A stretch of 64,000 nucleotides of DNA from Xanthostigma xanthostigma (GCA_963575645.1 OY754470.1:43803201-43867200), one strand, 5' to 3'. Positions 11,389 through 22,174 are shown, counted from the first letter of the stretch. The notes: generated by a model from the letters alone, not told the origin. Numbers and translations are program-made.

Positions 11389-11961
11389 CAGTATGTAAAC
11401 GCGTAAGGTGCACATAGGGTAATTAGCATTGGGAAAAAATACTTGGATCAGAGTTAGCCATGACTGCATTAATTGTTATTTCTATTGAATTATCGTGGTA
11501 ATCTTGAGGATTTGTATTTTATTTTGATTTATTTTTATTTTACTTGGCTTTTTTAATAATAAAAAGCTCTTATAAATCATTATTTTAATTTTTTGTACAA
11601 AAATAAAACAAAAAAAACAACTCCATCTGTTTGGAAACATTTCATTCAAAAACTGTCTGACTGGTATGACGTATGCGCGTCGGTAAATCAGTGACCCAAT
11701 GTCTTTAGGTTCAACACGAATAGGCGGAGATATTTGATCTCGCATCATATTTAAGTATTTTTGGGAATTTAATGTTCCATTAATAAAAAAAGTCTGATTA
11801 TGTTGTAATCATTTGAATATTTTCTTCGGTAGTATACACATTCATTTTGCAAAAGAATATTATCTGTCAAATTGAAAAACAAGATTTCAAGGCTCACTCT
11901 GATCCAGTCATTTTTTCCTAATGTTAATTTCCCTATGTGCACCTTACGTGTTTACATACTG
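11389..11961 (-). mobile_element. Tc1/mariner-like element, internally deleted
   Basis: Long inverted repeats of about 80 bp (CAGTATGTAAACGCGTAAGG, GTGCACATAGGG, GGATCAGAGT) end exactly at TA on both sides (11387-11388, 11962-11963). CAGT...GTAAA ends with TA duplication fit Tc1/mariner. The interior keeps a piece of transposase on the minus strand. Confidence 0.88.
11482..11748 (-). pseudogene. Tc1/mariner transposase fragment
   Basis: The 88-residue frame contains VRQFLNEMFPNRW, which resembles the segment that follows the second catalytic Asp in Tc1/mariner DDE transposases and precedes the conserved W-P-x-RSPDL block. Upstream residues are degraded and the downstream catalytic D/E block is gone, replaced by Lys/Ile-rich low complexity. 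It lies between matching TIRs, so the identity is well supported by context, but it cannot be active. Confidence 0.7.
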
Positions 11962-11963
11962 TA

Positions 11964-12239
11964 TATGCTTTGCTTATGTCATTCATTATATAAAAAAAAT
12001 TAATAGTAAAAAAGCATTTTTAAAATCACGCTTTTATTTAAAAGCACTAAAAAGAAGAAAATAAACTTTAAATTAAATCGAACCCAATCATTCATTACAT
12101 TATACAATTTATATGATATAAAAGCTTGTCGCAAGATTTTCAGACAAACATTGCATTTATAATATCTGTCTTTATTAGACGAATCAGCGAAAAAAGGTCC
12201 GGTCGTGTTATTTCATGACGCAACATATTTTGACGTATT
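11964..12239. other. AT-rich gene-free stretch
   Basis: Nothing recognised apart from A/T homopolymers. Confidence 0.4.
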
Positions 12240-12690
12240 ATATTCAATTTACGGCCCGGTTCGGCTTTGCTCGAGTTTGTAAATTGCCACCGTTTTTTCG
12301 CCGACTTACGTCGCAAAATTGATATCCACGAAAAGCGCTTAACATTAAAATGGGCATAGTAAGCTATCCTTAAAAGACAGACATATGCCATCGCGGACTT
12401 TTCTGTAGACCTATAAAAGAGGAACAATTCCACCATACACTGTTTTGTTATATCTCAAAGGGATTAGGCAACTTTTTCGAAGAAAGCTCCCAGTCGGCTT
12501 GATTTTTTCCGACATCTTCAACAATCATCGTCATATTTCAAACAATTTACACAAAACATTAATGAACTATACACATAAACCTTTCTCTTGAATCACTCCG
12601 TCCATTGGTGAAAAACGTATGAAAATCCGTTCGGTAGTTTTTGAGTTTATCGCGTTCAGACAGACGCAGCGGGAGGGACTTTGTTTTAGT
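12240..12690 (-). repeat. Helitron-type internal repeat plus unidentified dispersed repeat
   Basis: Positions 12245-12400 (TTTGCTCGAGTTTGTAAATT, GCCACCGTTTTTTCG, CCACGAAAAGCGCTT) match blocks in the Helitrons at 14483-16466 and, inversely, 45573-46358. Positions 12440-12690 contain a different conserved-looking block (GAAAATCCGTTCGGTAGTTT, GTTCAGACAGACGCAGCGGG) that reminds me of arthropod transposon tails. No ends were found. Confidence 0.5.
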
Positions 12691-13267
12691 TAGGCTATCT
12701 TGGACGAGCTCCGTTTATGGAACCTGTTGTGTTGGTGTAAATGTAAGGAAGGGTTACATTATAGATGGGGGTGTAGCAGAAAGACGTGCTATACAGTCCC
12801 ATTAAAACTTGAGATATATAGGAGGCGGTGCGAGGCGTCGGAACGCTTGAGGAGACGACGGCGGGGGCGGCAGTTGTCCTCTAAAACCCGTTTTACAAAT
12901 AATTACACCCTTCAACCGCAAAAGAACAAATTAACTGTTCTTATGATGATATTTTTTTAAGTGTGTATTTATTTAATAACCTTTTTAAGTGTCAAGGCGC
13001 ATTTTTTATAATTTAAATAAAAAGAAATAATTACGAAGAGTTCTGGAAATTAAGTTCAATAATAAATCTTTTTCAAGTCAAACTTCCTCTGTCGTATAGA
13101 TAGGTATATGTGTGTTTACTACAACTCTGACGTCACACTTCAAACCATCATCGTTTTTTGCAATTATAAATTGAAATAATTAATCAACCTCGTGTTTTCG
13201 TGGATACAAACCGATAATTTTTGAGTTCTCATTCGATAGATTGTCGTGTTCAGTCAATTTTATCATG
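12691..13267. other. Gene-free stretch
   Basis: An 86-codon frame at 12700-12960 is Arg-rich because of GGCGGCGG-type sequence and has no recognisable domain. The rest is AT-rich. Confidence 0.4.
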
Positions 13268-13950
13268 TTTTACCATTCCAACCCACATGTGGGGAATGGT
13301 AATACTAGTTTAGGTCAAAATTCACTTCAAAAATTTTACAATATTTTTTCGTTTTGAGGTGTCTTGAATCCAAAAAACATATTTTTGGAAAAACTCTGTG
13401 CGTCTGTTTGTCTGTTGGTCTTTTAGTTTGTTGGTCTGTTAGTCTGTGAGCACGATACAGGCCAAACGTATGAACGGATTCAAAAATGAGAACGGAAATA
13501 TGAAGAGCCCTATTGTTTTTGGGGAAATTCGGCGCATGCGCAAAAGAGATGTATGCGATAACATTATTTTTTATAGAATAATGGTATACTTTTCACAACG
13601 GCTTATTATTCTATTTATTTTTTCAAAAAAGTTTTATTATTTTTTTTTCTAAACTTTTTAGTTTCGGAAATATTTTAAAAATAAAAAAAATCAGCTGTTT
13701 TTTGTTTTGTAAATCTGTCAGAAATAAACTAGTTAAGCATGCTTTGATAAATTTTTACATAATGTCGAACATACTATGTAGATAACCGTGGCCACGAATA
13801 GCAAGTATCATATTGAATACTAGCCAATACCCGCGTCACATCTCACGATATCAGAAATTTTATTCTCTTTAAGTATTATACTATATCAAATGTCTATATT
13901 TTTGAAGTTGAAATGATCCCATTGCCCAATTGGCTGGTATTTTTTTATAG
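13268..13950 (+). repeat. Dispersed family F1, copy d (near full length)
   Basis: It starts TTTTACCATTCCAACCCACA, includes a small palindrome CCCACATGTGGGG, then GAGCACGATACAGGCCAAAC, GGCGCATGCGCAAAAGAG and GGAAATATTTTAAAAATAAA, and ends GCCCAATTGGCTGG. ACCATTCCAAC at the 5' end is the inverse of GTTGGAATGGT near the 3' end of other copies, so the family has imperfect subterminal inverted repeats. Confidence 0.82.
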
Positions 13951-14482
13951 TGTTTAAGACCCTATGGCGACGCTCTAGTTTTCATTTTTTTTTGAGCGCG
14001 AGTGTAAAATGGCGAACAAGTGAGTGCCTACTAGGAAGGAAATGGTGTTGGGCTTATATTAGAAGCCGAGGGACTGTCACGTGTAAGTAATGTTTCGAAC
14101 TTCCAAGAAAATAATTAGACTTTATTATAAAAATGTCTAATGTTCACATAGTAATGTGCTCTTAATATTACACTCGATGAGCTTTTCGGGGGGCGCGGAG
14201 GAGAGCTGTTAATGAAGCTTGATTTACTTCCGCTGGCGTCGGATACAGGAATTTTTATAATGTTTGTGCAATAATGAGGAAAAATTTTATGTTCAAACGT
14301 CGCCTGAATCAATTTTTCAACATTTTATAAATTTTATAGATGTTTCTGATATTCTTCTTTATCTCTTTTTTGTAGCTTTTATAGTTGAAAAACATTTATG
14401 ATAGAATTCCATAAGGTTAAAAAAGGATGATGAAGTCGCATATCGAAAGCTCACCGAAGCTTATGCTACCTGTATATGATTA
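13951..14482. other. Gene-free stretch
   Basis: A mixed-composition segment (13960-14260) with a GGGGGGCGCGGAGGAGAG tract. No exon or repeat membership supported. Confidence 0.4.
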
Positions 14483-15785
14483 CTAGCCGTTACCCGCGGC
14501 TTCGCACGCGATTGAGATGAAACACGGATGCGTTCCTATTATTTGGTATAGTTACTCCTTTCTTGACGTAGAAACCCACTAAGAACGGATTTTATACAAT
14601 TCCTATCCAAAACGGAATTTTTCACCTCATTGCAAAGCAGTATTCGAAATATTGGCAAAAAAAACGTGTATTAATCTGCCATATATTCGATGTCAGAGAT
14701 GTACAAGATACCTCATAAAATGTATCTGAAATACAAGTTACAAGATACCTCTAAGTAAAGCATTTGAGATATCGGATACAAGATACTTTTGGAAATGGTA
14801 TTTGAAATACTAGATACAAAATACGTATCTTCTAAATACTTTTTTTAAATAAGATACTTTTTGAAAACATATTTTTATTATTCCTAAGTAAAACTTTATT
14901 ATTTAGCTCATTAAGTTATAATATAGGTACATTTTTAATTCAACGTTTCGGCCTCCTTTCGGAGATCGCCTTCAAGAATGAAAATTCTTAACTAATCCGC
15001 GACAAATAGCGGTAAAAAGTAGTTTTGTGTTTAAATATAACAAACACCAAAAAACACTTCGCGATCTTAAGCTCTCTTAAACAAATGTATATGTTTAATT
15101 TTTTAGGTACAACACCTAAAAAATTAAACATATACAATAATTTTTGTTTATTGTATAACACCTAAAAAATTAAACATGTACCAAACAAAGAAATATAAGC
15201 CATTTTATTATAAATGTAAGAAAATATGATATATTCCACTTATTATACTTTTATTATATTATAGTAGACTCTAGATACAATCTTTTGATAGGATGATAAA
15301 TTAAAATTTTAGGGTGCGTTCAATTTTGGCTTTATGATTCCGCAACGAAAAAAATGCATATGTAAATAGTAACAGTATCTTAGTATTTACAAAATACTAA
15401 GATTCCAAAACAATGTATCTATAAATACAAGATACAAAATGCTAGATTAAAAAAGTATTTCAGATACCTACAAGATGAAAATACGTATTTTGTATCTTGT
15501 ATCTGTATTTTAAATACTAATTGTACCTATCTAAGATAATTCACATCTCTGTTCGATGTTTATTATCATACTATAGTAGCGTGTTCCGGCTTCTCCCGAA
15601 TTGCCACCGTTTTTCCGTCGACTTGTTGCAAAGTTGGTCTCCACGACAAACGCTTTTATTTTAACGCGATAATGTATAGCCCATGTCATCCTGAAGGTTT
15701 TTTCTAAATATTGGTGAAACAAAATTTTGAAATCGGATGAGATTATTTTCTACATCCAAACTTTACCTCTTTATAATAGCATAGA
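14483..15785 (-). mobile_element. Helitron H2a, minus strand, with hAT insertion
   Basis: On the minus strand it ends ...GCGAAGCCGCGGGTAACGG then CTAG at 14486-14483 before T, and begins TCTATGCTATTATAAAGAGG at 15785. The interior holds GTGGAGACCAACTTTGCAAC and related blocks shared with 45573-46358. A hAT MITE interrupts it. No Rep/helicase frame. Confidence 0.82.
14694..15551. mobile_element. hAT MITE with perfect 8-bp TSD, nested in Helitron H2a
   Basis: TIRs CAGAGATGT and ACATCTCTG are flanked by exact TTCGATGT copies (14686-14693 and 15552-15559). Subterminal GATACA/GTATCT-type words are repeated many times in both orientations. A Penelope-like CGTTTCGGCCTCCTTTCGGA segment and a CACCTAAAAAATTAAACAT inverted motif sit inside, so it has captured other DNA. 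Confidence 0.92.
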
Positions 15786-16466
15786 TTGCTACCGTTTTTC
15801 CATCCACTTACCTACGTTGTAAAACTGGTCTCCACGAAAAACGTTTTTATTTCAACGTGATAATAATATATAGCATATGTCCATCCTGAAGGTTCATTCT
15901 AAATAGTAGTGAAAGAATTTTTCAAATAGGTGCAGTGGTACGAGAGATTAATTTAAACAATTTAGAGTTGTACTTATAGAAATTTGGAAGCATGTTAATT
16001 GTAAAAGGTAGGTAATCTTTTAAATGTAAAGAAAAACCATTCCAAAATTGTTAAAAATTTTTATTATATTATAAGCGCTTTCGACCTAAGTCATCATCAG
16101 ATAAAATTATTTCTCACACAATGAATGTATAATTTGATACATCTTAATGGAATTGTTAGACATACTATACTTGACTTTCCCTTACCCTTCAAAAATAGCT
16201 AGTATTTGTCAATTTTCATAATTTTTTAAAAATGTCTAACAATTCCATTAAGATGTATCAAATTATACATTCATTGTGTGAGAAATAATTTTATCTGATG
16301 ATGACTTAGGTCGAAAGCGCTTATAATATAATAAAAATTTTTAACAATTCTGGAATGGTTTTTCTTTACATTTAAAAGTTTACCTTTTACAATGTACGAG
16401 AGATTATCCTCCTCATACACACAAAATTACAAAATTCGCACTCTATTTTTATAATATTAGTATAGA
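15786..16466 (-). mobile_element. Helitron H2b, 3'-truncated, in tandem with H2a
   Basis: Its 5' end, TCTATACTAATATTATAAAA on the minus strand, lies at 16466 and is preceded by A. It repeats the H2a block with GTGGAGACCAGTTTTACAAC but is cut off at the H2a 5' boundary without its own CTAG end. It is interrupted by the Penelope-like insertion at 15951-16393. Confidence 0.75.
15951..16393. mobile_element. Penelope-like (PLE) terminal foldback with 13-bp TSD
   Basis: Exact copies of GTACGAGAGATTA flank the insertion (15938-15950, 16394-16406), a retrotransposon-like duplication. The insert is two inverted arms (16001-16173, 16228-16390) around a short spacer. Each arm carries CTGATGA, a small GAC/GTC stem, then GAAA (16295-16316 plus; 16079-16100 minus), resembling the hammerhead ribozyme core known from Penelope-like elements. 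Confidence 0.75.
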
Positions 16467-16884
16467 TTATCTGTTAAATTCAATAATAAAATTTGTATAC
16501 TGTTATCCGGTAGACTTTTGTACGGGGGAGCTTGGACTACTATTATATTATAGAAGAACAGTCAATTCTAACAATATTCGAAACGCAAAACATCAACCTC
16601 TTTGACATGAAATTTCTCACAGTTCCGAGTGAAGTTAGCTTCTTTTGAAAGCAAACTTTAAATATTTACATTTAATTTAGCTCTCAAACATGACCGCATC
16701 GTGTTGTAGGTAGCTAATCTGGTGAGTGAAAAGTTTTGTAAAACTAATAATACCCTGTAACGTCGCTGATACAAAGCTTGATGTTAAATTGACATTGAAA
16801 GCGAATGTATAGGTATGTTCCAATACACCACCGAACCAGTTTGGGACCCGTCAGCCGTCGGGTACCCGTGCAGAGTAAAAATAC
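16467..16884. other. Gene-free stretch
   Basis: AT-rich with no recognised repeat or exon. Confidence 0.4.
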
Positions 16885-16893
16885 TGTACCAAC

Positions 16894-17690
16894 CGGTACA
16901 GGTCAGTTCGACGCCACCGTTTCGACGCCAACGGTTCGACGCCAACGGTTCGACGCCAACGTTTCGACGCGTGGTCAGTTCGACGCGAGGTCGTTTCGAC
17001 GTGGGGTCAGTTCGACGCCATACTTTTTTTCGTAATTTTTTTATTTTTAGAATAACTTTGCATCATCATTCAAATAAATGCGATATGCCTGATATAATAT
17101 GATATAATATATTTTATATGTTATATAATATATGAAGCGTGATTCAAATAAATAAGTAATATGGCTGATATAATAGATATTATATATAATAAATGTTAAT
17201 GTGAAACCCAAAAAGCTATAACAAAGAATTCAACAGGAATTACTTCGTTGATAAGAAAAACCTGTCGTTGTACTTTACTATTAAAAATTCACGTTGAACT
17301 TTACGTGGAACGATTCACAACAATTTGTTGTCATGTCCATACAGGTTTTTCTTATCAACGAAGTAATTCCTGTTGAATTCTTTGTTATAGCTTTTTGGGT
17401 TTCACATTAACATTTATTATAATATATAATATCTATTATATCAGTCATATTACTTATTTATTTGAATCACGCTTCATATATTAATATATAACATATAAAA
17501 TATATATGTTATATTATATCAGGCATATCGCATTTATTTGAATGATGATGCAAAGTTATTCTAAAAATAAAAAAAAGCACGAAAAAAGAGTATGGCGTCG
17601 AACTGACCCCGCGTCGAAACGTACGGCGTCCAACTGACCACGCGTCGAAACGTTGGCGTCGAACCGTCGGCGTCGAAACGACCTGCTTCG
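16894..17690. mobile_element. Mutator-like foldback element with 9-bp TSD
   Basis: Exact TGTACCAAC copies flank the element (16885-16893, 17691-17699). Ends CGGTACAGGTCAGTTCGACG and the inverse of CGAAGCAGGTCGTTTCGACG begin very long inverted arms of roughly 350 bp separated by a short centre near 17290. Outer arms carry tandem TTCGACGCCAACG-type repeats (16911-17020; inverse 17590-17685). A 9-bp duplication with long TIRs suggests MULE-type mobilisation. There is no coding. Confidence 0.85.
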
Positions 17691-17755
17691 TGTACCAACA
17701 CAGCTATTGACTAAAATCTGTACTGCAAGTCTATGGAACGACACGTATATACATA

Positions 17756-18265
17756 ATAATATGTGTTTCAGATCCAGTAATTATTAGGAATATTATTTCT
17801 AAGAGGATAATGGATCAATAATAAAAATGCTGTTAAGCAATATTTTTAATCGCGACGTTTCGTTTTAATTTTTAAAACTTCCTCAGGCTCAGATATCTGA
17901 ATATTATATAAAAATAATATATTATAAATAAAATGCACAATATTACCATCAATGTTAAGTTATTCTTTAAGAGCCTGAGAAAGTTTTAAAAATTAAAATC
18001 CCCGCTCAACTTCAAGACATCCTCAGTGACAACAGAGAAAATATTGAAAAATTATTCCAGTTCCTAAAAAATACCGATCTCTTTAACAAAATCTAAGCAT
18101 CAGTTAAACCTCGTTATTTACAGCCTACTTCATACCTAGAGCTAATGGCCTTGCTGCCGAAGCCTCATAATATATAAAAAAATAGAAACGAAACGTCGCG
18201 ATTGAAAATATTGTTTAACAGCATTTTTATTATTGATCCATTATCCTCTTAAAAATAATATTTAT
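17756..18265. mobile_element. Penelope-like fragment with inverted ends and 11-bp TSD
   Basis: GTATATACATA occurs on both sides (17745-17755, 18266-18276). Inverted ends share GATAATGGATCAATAATAAA, ATGCTGTTAAGCAATATTTT and CGCGACGTTTCG. The left end has, on the minus strand, CTGAGGA, a GTTTTAA/TTAAAAC stem and GAAACGTCGCG. The centre contains what looks like the last 30 codons of an ORF (QDILSDNRENIEKLFQFLKN, stop near 18096). Confidence 0.75.
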
Positions 18266-18286
18266 GTATATACATAGTTAATTATA

Positions 18287-18723
18287 TAGGCGACCGGTAT
18301 TTGCTCGCATTCTTCTCGGGAGAAGAAACTATGACTTTCACCTCTATCACTTGGGGGTCGGAAATGCGTCATTTTTTATGATAAAGACACTTCTGTGAAG
18401 AATTTTCGTTTTATTTTTTTATTTATTGTAAATTTTGACAACGCAACATAAAATCTAACAGTAAATTTCGTGGTTTTTAGCTTTGGGAAGGTTGGCCAAT
18501 TAGTAAACTATCAAATCATGGAAAAATTCAGGCCAAAAAATAAGAATATATACTTTTTTTTAATTTTTAAGTCCCAAAATTAGGATTTTTGTAAAAATAC
18601 AACCGAAGTAGATTTCTTCGAAAATGGCGCATTTCTGACCCCCAAATAATAGCGATTAAATCATTCCAAATCGGTCATAGTTTCTTCTCCCGAGAGGAAT
18701 ACGAGCAATTACCGGTCATCCTA
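18287..18723. mobile_element. TA-flanked TIR element (MITE)
   Basis: Ends TAGGCGACCGGTATTTGCTC and, inverted, TAGGATGACCGGTAATTGCT continue into TCTCGGGAGAAGAAACTATGA. Both ends abut TA. The interior keeps weaker inverted similarity (GTCGGAAATGCG / CGCATTTCTGAC). Confidence 0.8.
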
Positions 18724-18744
18724 TATATAATTAAATAATAATAA

Positions 18745-18830
18745 TTAAATAATTATAAAATTATAATTCAATTGACGTTTCGATTCGGATTTGAGTCTTC
18801 TATTATAATTCCATATGGATAGTAAAAAAG
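18745..18830 (-). repeat. Penelope-type terminal fragment
   Basis: On the minus strand GAAGACTCAAATCCGAATCG then AAACGTC has the same order as the other Penelope-like ends in this window. Confidence 0.5.
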
Positions 18831-19835
18831 GAAATTAAATTATTTTACTCAACTTGGTTTACCAGTGGCAGCGTGAATGACAAATAAACCGTATATTTTT
18901 CAAAACCAACTCTTTGTTCGTTTTATTGTCTTTTGTTATTGTATAAATGATTTTGCATTTGACGACAATTTGTTTTTGAAATATTGATATAGGTTTAAGC
19001 GATAATTACGGTTTGGGACAGATATTATATTGTATGCGTGTATAGTACATAGTATATGTACAATCCGATGATTCCGATGAATACGATTCATCATAATCGT
19101 ATTTTGTATGCAAACAGCGGTTTTGGTAGTTTATGTGGTAGTTACGACCGTCTAAAGCCGACAGTACACGATTCAATTTTTTTTTTGTATTAGAATATAA
19201 CTAACAAAAGGAAAAATTGTCACTTTGCCTCAAACACCAACCTTTGAGGCAAGGTGACAATTTTTTCTTTTGTAATGTCTGAACACAAAATCGTAGTGGG
19301 GTCCAACCAAGCCTTGAATTTTTAACTTTTCGAAATTATATTTGCAAAAAAAGTCCTTGAAGTTCTTTCAAATACCTTCAAATTTAGTTAACAAAATAAA
19401 TAAGCCCGATCATTTAGTCGGGTCTAAATGTTTTCCAGGCGGTTTCGAAACTTAGCCTATAAATGTGGAGTATTATATCTACAGTTGCTCTTGTGAATTT
19501 ATTTATGTGTTGTAATAATTAACCTTTTGTGAAGTGTATAGTTGTAAAACATTAAAGTTAGTGGAAGTTTTGTGTAAGGATAAAATATTATTATTTTAAT
19601 GAAACTTTTTTTGACGTTTACACTAAAGCCATCGGTGGGACTTTTGGCTGAACGTCAAAATATTCAAAAAAGAAGAGCAAGGAGTATAGTGCAGTGTATT
19701 ATTTATTTCGTAACTAACTTTTCTACCTGATAATTTGTTTGGTGAATTGAAAGTAAATTTTATTCTCACGAATAAATTTGTTCCAAGATTAGTAACTTCT
19801 ATCTTCAATATGGTGTCGGTGTCGGTCGTGTCGTT
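18831..19835. other. Gene-free stretch with one strong hairpin
   Basis: No gene recognised. The hairpin at 19212-19266 is listed separately. The 19120-19180 and 19400-19560 parts show no family match within the window. Confidence 0.4.
19212..19266. repeat. 23-bp perfect-stem hairpin
   Basis: The left stem AAAAATTGTCACTTTGCCTC (plus AAA) pairs with TTTGAGGCAAGGTGACAATT (plus TTT) with one T:G wobble and an 8-nt loop (CACCAACC). It is pre-miRNA-like in size but has no larger stem, so a micro-foldback is equally likely. Confidence 0.7.
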
Positions 19836-20380
19836 AAAATTCAATTCAATTCAATTTTATTTGTAAAATAAATAGATATTTACAAAGCGTCATAGTAAAC
19901 CCTTAAAACTAGATAAGTAAAATTTAAAATAAAATAATGACTGTTATTATGATTTATAGCAGTATGTTACATTGTGACAAATTCGTTGACCTCATAGAAT
20001 GTTTTACTTAAAAGAAATGTTTTTAAGTTACATGTAAATTTTTTATATGTTTTTATTTGCTTCAATTCGGGCGGTAAACAGTTAAATAGTTTGGGGCTAC
20101 GAATTGAAGGAAATTTAGCAGTCAATTCAAGTCTGTGTTTTGGTATCTGTTTGTCATATGGCCTTCGCGTGTCAAATGAGCTGATCACATTGTAGAAATA
20201 TGAGTCTTCGTATTTCTTGACGAAAGAAACACTTTGCAAGATATATATACCAGGAACTGTCAATATGCCATATTTTTTAAAGTAAGGCCTGCACGAAAAT
20301 GTTAAATTGTGCAGAAAAAAGCTAATTATAATTTGATTTGAAACTGTAATTTTTATGACAACGAATCGCGACGGAAACAA
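19836..20380 (-). mobile_element. 5'-truncated non-LTR retrotransposon (LINE) 3' end
   Basis: A C-terminal reverse-transcriptase ORF fragment is followed by a 3' UTR that ends in AATAAAATTGAATTGAATTG repeats at 19836-19860. That is the expected structure of a truncated LINE insertion on the minus strand. Confidence 0.78.
19967..20380 (-). pseudogene. LINE ORF2 C-terminal remnant
   Basis: The 137-residue frame holds the segment that follows the reverse-transcriptase domain in CR1/Jockey-type elements. It has a TVPGIYILQSVSFVKKY helix region, a DTRRPYDKQIPKHRLELTAK stretch (usually HxYxTRxxx...), and SPKLFNCLPPELKQIK followed by a basic FKxxLKxFLL-like tail. Catalytic RT motifs are absent because the copy is 5'-truncated. 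No internal stop is visible, suggesting a fairly young insertion. Confidence 0.78.
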
Positions 20381-20605
20381 TGTCTAGTGTAAACTTAGAA
20401 AATGTTTCACGGTCTTATCTAAAACTTGGTTTATTTTATTTGAAACTTAAATAGTGAAGTGCTGTAGAATAAAGCTGCTGATGGCTAAGTACACACGGCA
20501 GCGTAATCTTCTGACGTCAGACGTGTTATTTGCTCTCTTTAGATTTACGCGTTAGGATATTTATCGACAAAATAGGTCCGTACTTTTATATTTCACAAAA
20601 AAAAA
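20381..20605. other. Short gene-free stretch
   Basis: No recognisable feature. Confidence 0.35.
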
Positions 20606-20735
20606 ACTCCGGGTCGCAGTGCCAAACCCTGCCGATAATATAGTGTATTTGATAATACAGGCAGTGTGGCTTTATTACGTAATCTTAGGTTTGTTTTTGA
20701 ACAAAATAAAAAAAATACCCCTTAATACAACTGTA
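20606..20735 (+). repeat. Fragment of foldback family G
   Basis: GGGTCGCAGTGCCAAACCCT, AATATAGTGTATTTG, GCAGTGTGGCT and AAAAATACCCCTTAATACA are found inverted at 24890-25045 with few changes. Confidence 0.8.
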
Positions 20736-21078
20736 GCAAGCTTTGTTACATTAACTCTCTCTCTCTTTTTTGTAATATTGTCAAAATTAGTTTTCCTTAG
20801 CTACGCTGGAAAAATGAAGGTTGTTATAATTTGGAATTACTTCATCATTTTACGAATTGTTATTAATTCAACCAAAGCGTTCTATTTTTTATAAGTAAGA
20901 ACTTAACAGTGCTTACCCAACCTTTAAAATAATATTTTTTTACTTAATTAGTGTATTTGCCATAAGGCACTTACACTATTGGCGTCGGTCGGATGGCGGG
21001 ACCTAGGGGTCGGACCAAAATTTCTCGACGTTTCATAAGTTTCTAAGAAGTTTGGCACCATTTTTGGAAAAGTATGTT
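20736..21078. other. Gene-free stretch
   Basis: Includes a (CT)n run near 20757-20766; no gene recognised. Confidence 0.35.
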
Positions 21079-22174
21079 CCCGGGAAAAAATAATTCATGC
21101 CTAATCATATCTGATTATATATGTCAGATATCATTATATATAGAATATATATAATTATACACGAAATTTTATATAATTATGTATGATTATATATGGACTT
21201 ATATATAATTATATATAAGTAGATCTGATCAAACCTGACTAATATGTGTCCATATATAATTATATATAGGCCTATATATAATTATATATAATCATACCTG
21301 ACTAATATCAGTCCATATACAATCATATATAGTCATAAATATAATTATATCTAATCGTATCTGACTAATATCAATCCATATCTAATTATATATAGGTCTA
21401 TATATAATTATATCTAATCGTACCTGACTAATAAGTTCATGTATAATTATATATAGAGTCCTATGTATAATTATATCTATACTATATTTTGGTATCCATG
21501 GTTATCAGTCAAATAATTGACAACAGAAAAAAAATAATAAGTTAGTTCAGAAGAAGATTTGACAGAAAGAGAAGTGATTCGTCGGAAAAGAGTTTTTGTT
21601 GTCTCAATTCATGAAAGATGACTTATTTTTTAATATATACCAACTACCAAGTTATAGAGGTTGAAACTTCGAAGTGACTTAATTTTATGTGCGCGTTTAG
21701 TGCTACGGGATTTTGACTGAATTAATTTTTTTACGTGTTTGGATTTTATAAATCAGGATTTTGTTTATTGCTTGTATAAATTGTTTAATTTTGGATAGTA
21801 TTTAATTATTCGAATTTTTGATGATAATTTAATTTTTTGTAAAATATATAAACTATATTATAGTTATTAAATTGTTATTGATCTCACTTGTGCCTATTTA
21901 ATTTAATTATTTTTCCTCGGGCAAGTACATTATGATGCGCATCATAATGCACTTACTCGGGAAAAAAAATAATTGAATCATTTTTTTCCCGGGCGCCCGG
22001 GGAAAAAATGATTTTGCCTAATCACATATGATTATACATGAGTCATGAGTATACATTATAATTATATATTGTTATATATAACTATACATATATTATATAT
22101 AATCAGATCTGGCCAATTTTCGGATCTGACTACATATACTCATGCATAATCATATATGGTCAATTTTTTCCCGG
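21079..22174 (+). mobile_element. CCCGGG-ended TIR element, copy 1
   Basis: About 1,097 bp, bounded by CCCGGGAAAAAATAATTC and GAATT-type inverse TCAATTTTTTCCCGG. It is built of modules each bounded by (C)CCGGGAAAAAAT and its inverse: 21079-21922, a small ATTATGATGC/GCATCATAAT hairpin, a 40-bp module, then the rest from the GGGCGCCCGGGG junction near 21990. The interior repeats ATATATAATTATATATAGG-type words. There is no coding frame. Its right end abuts copy 2 without an intervening TA. Confidence 0.85.
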
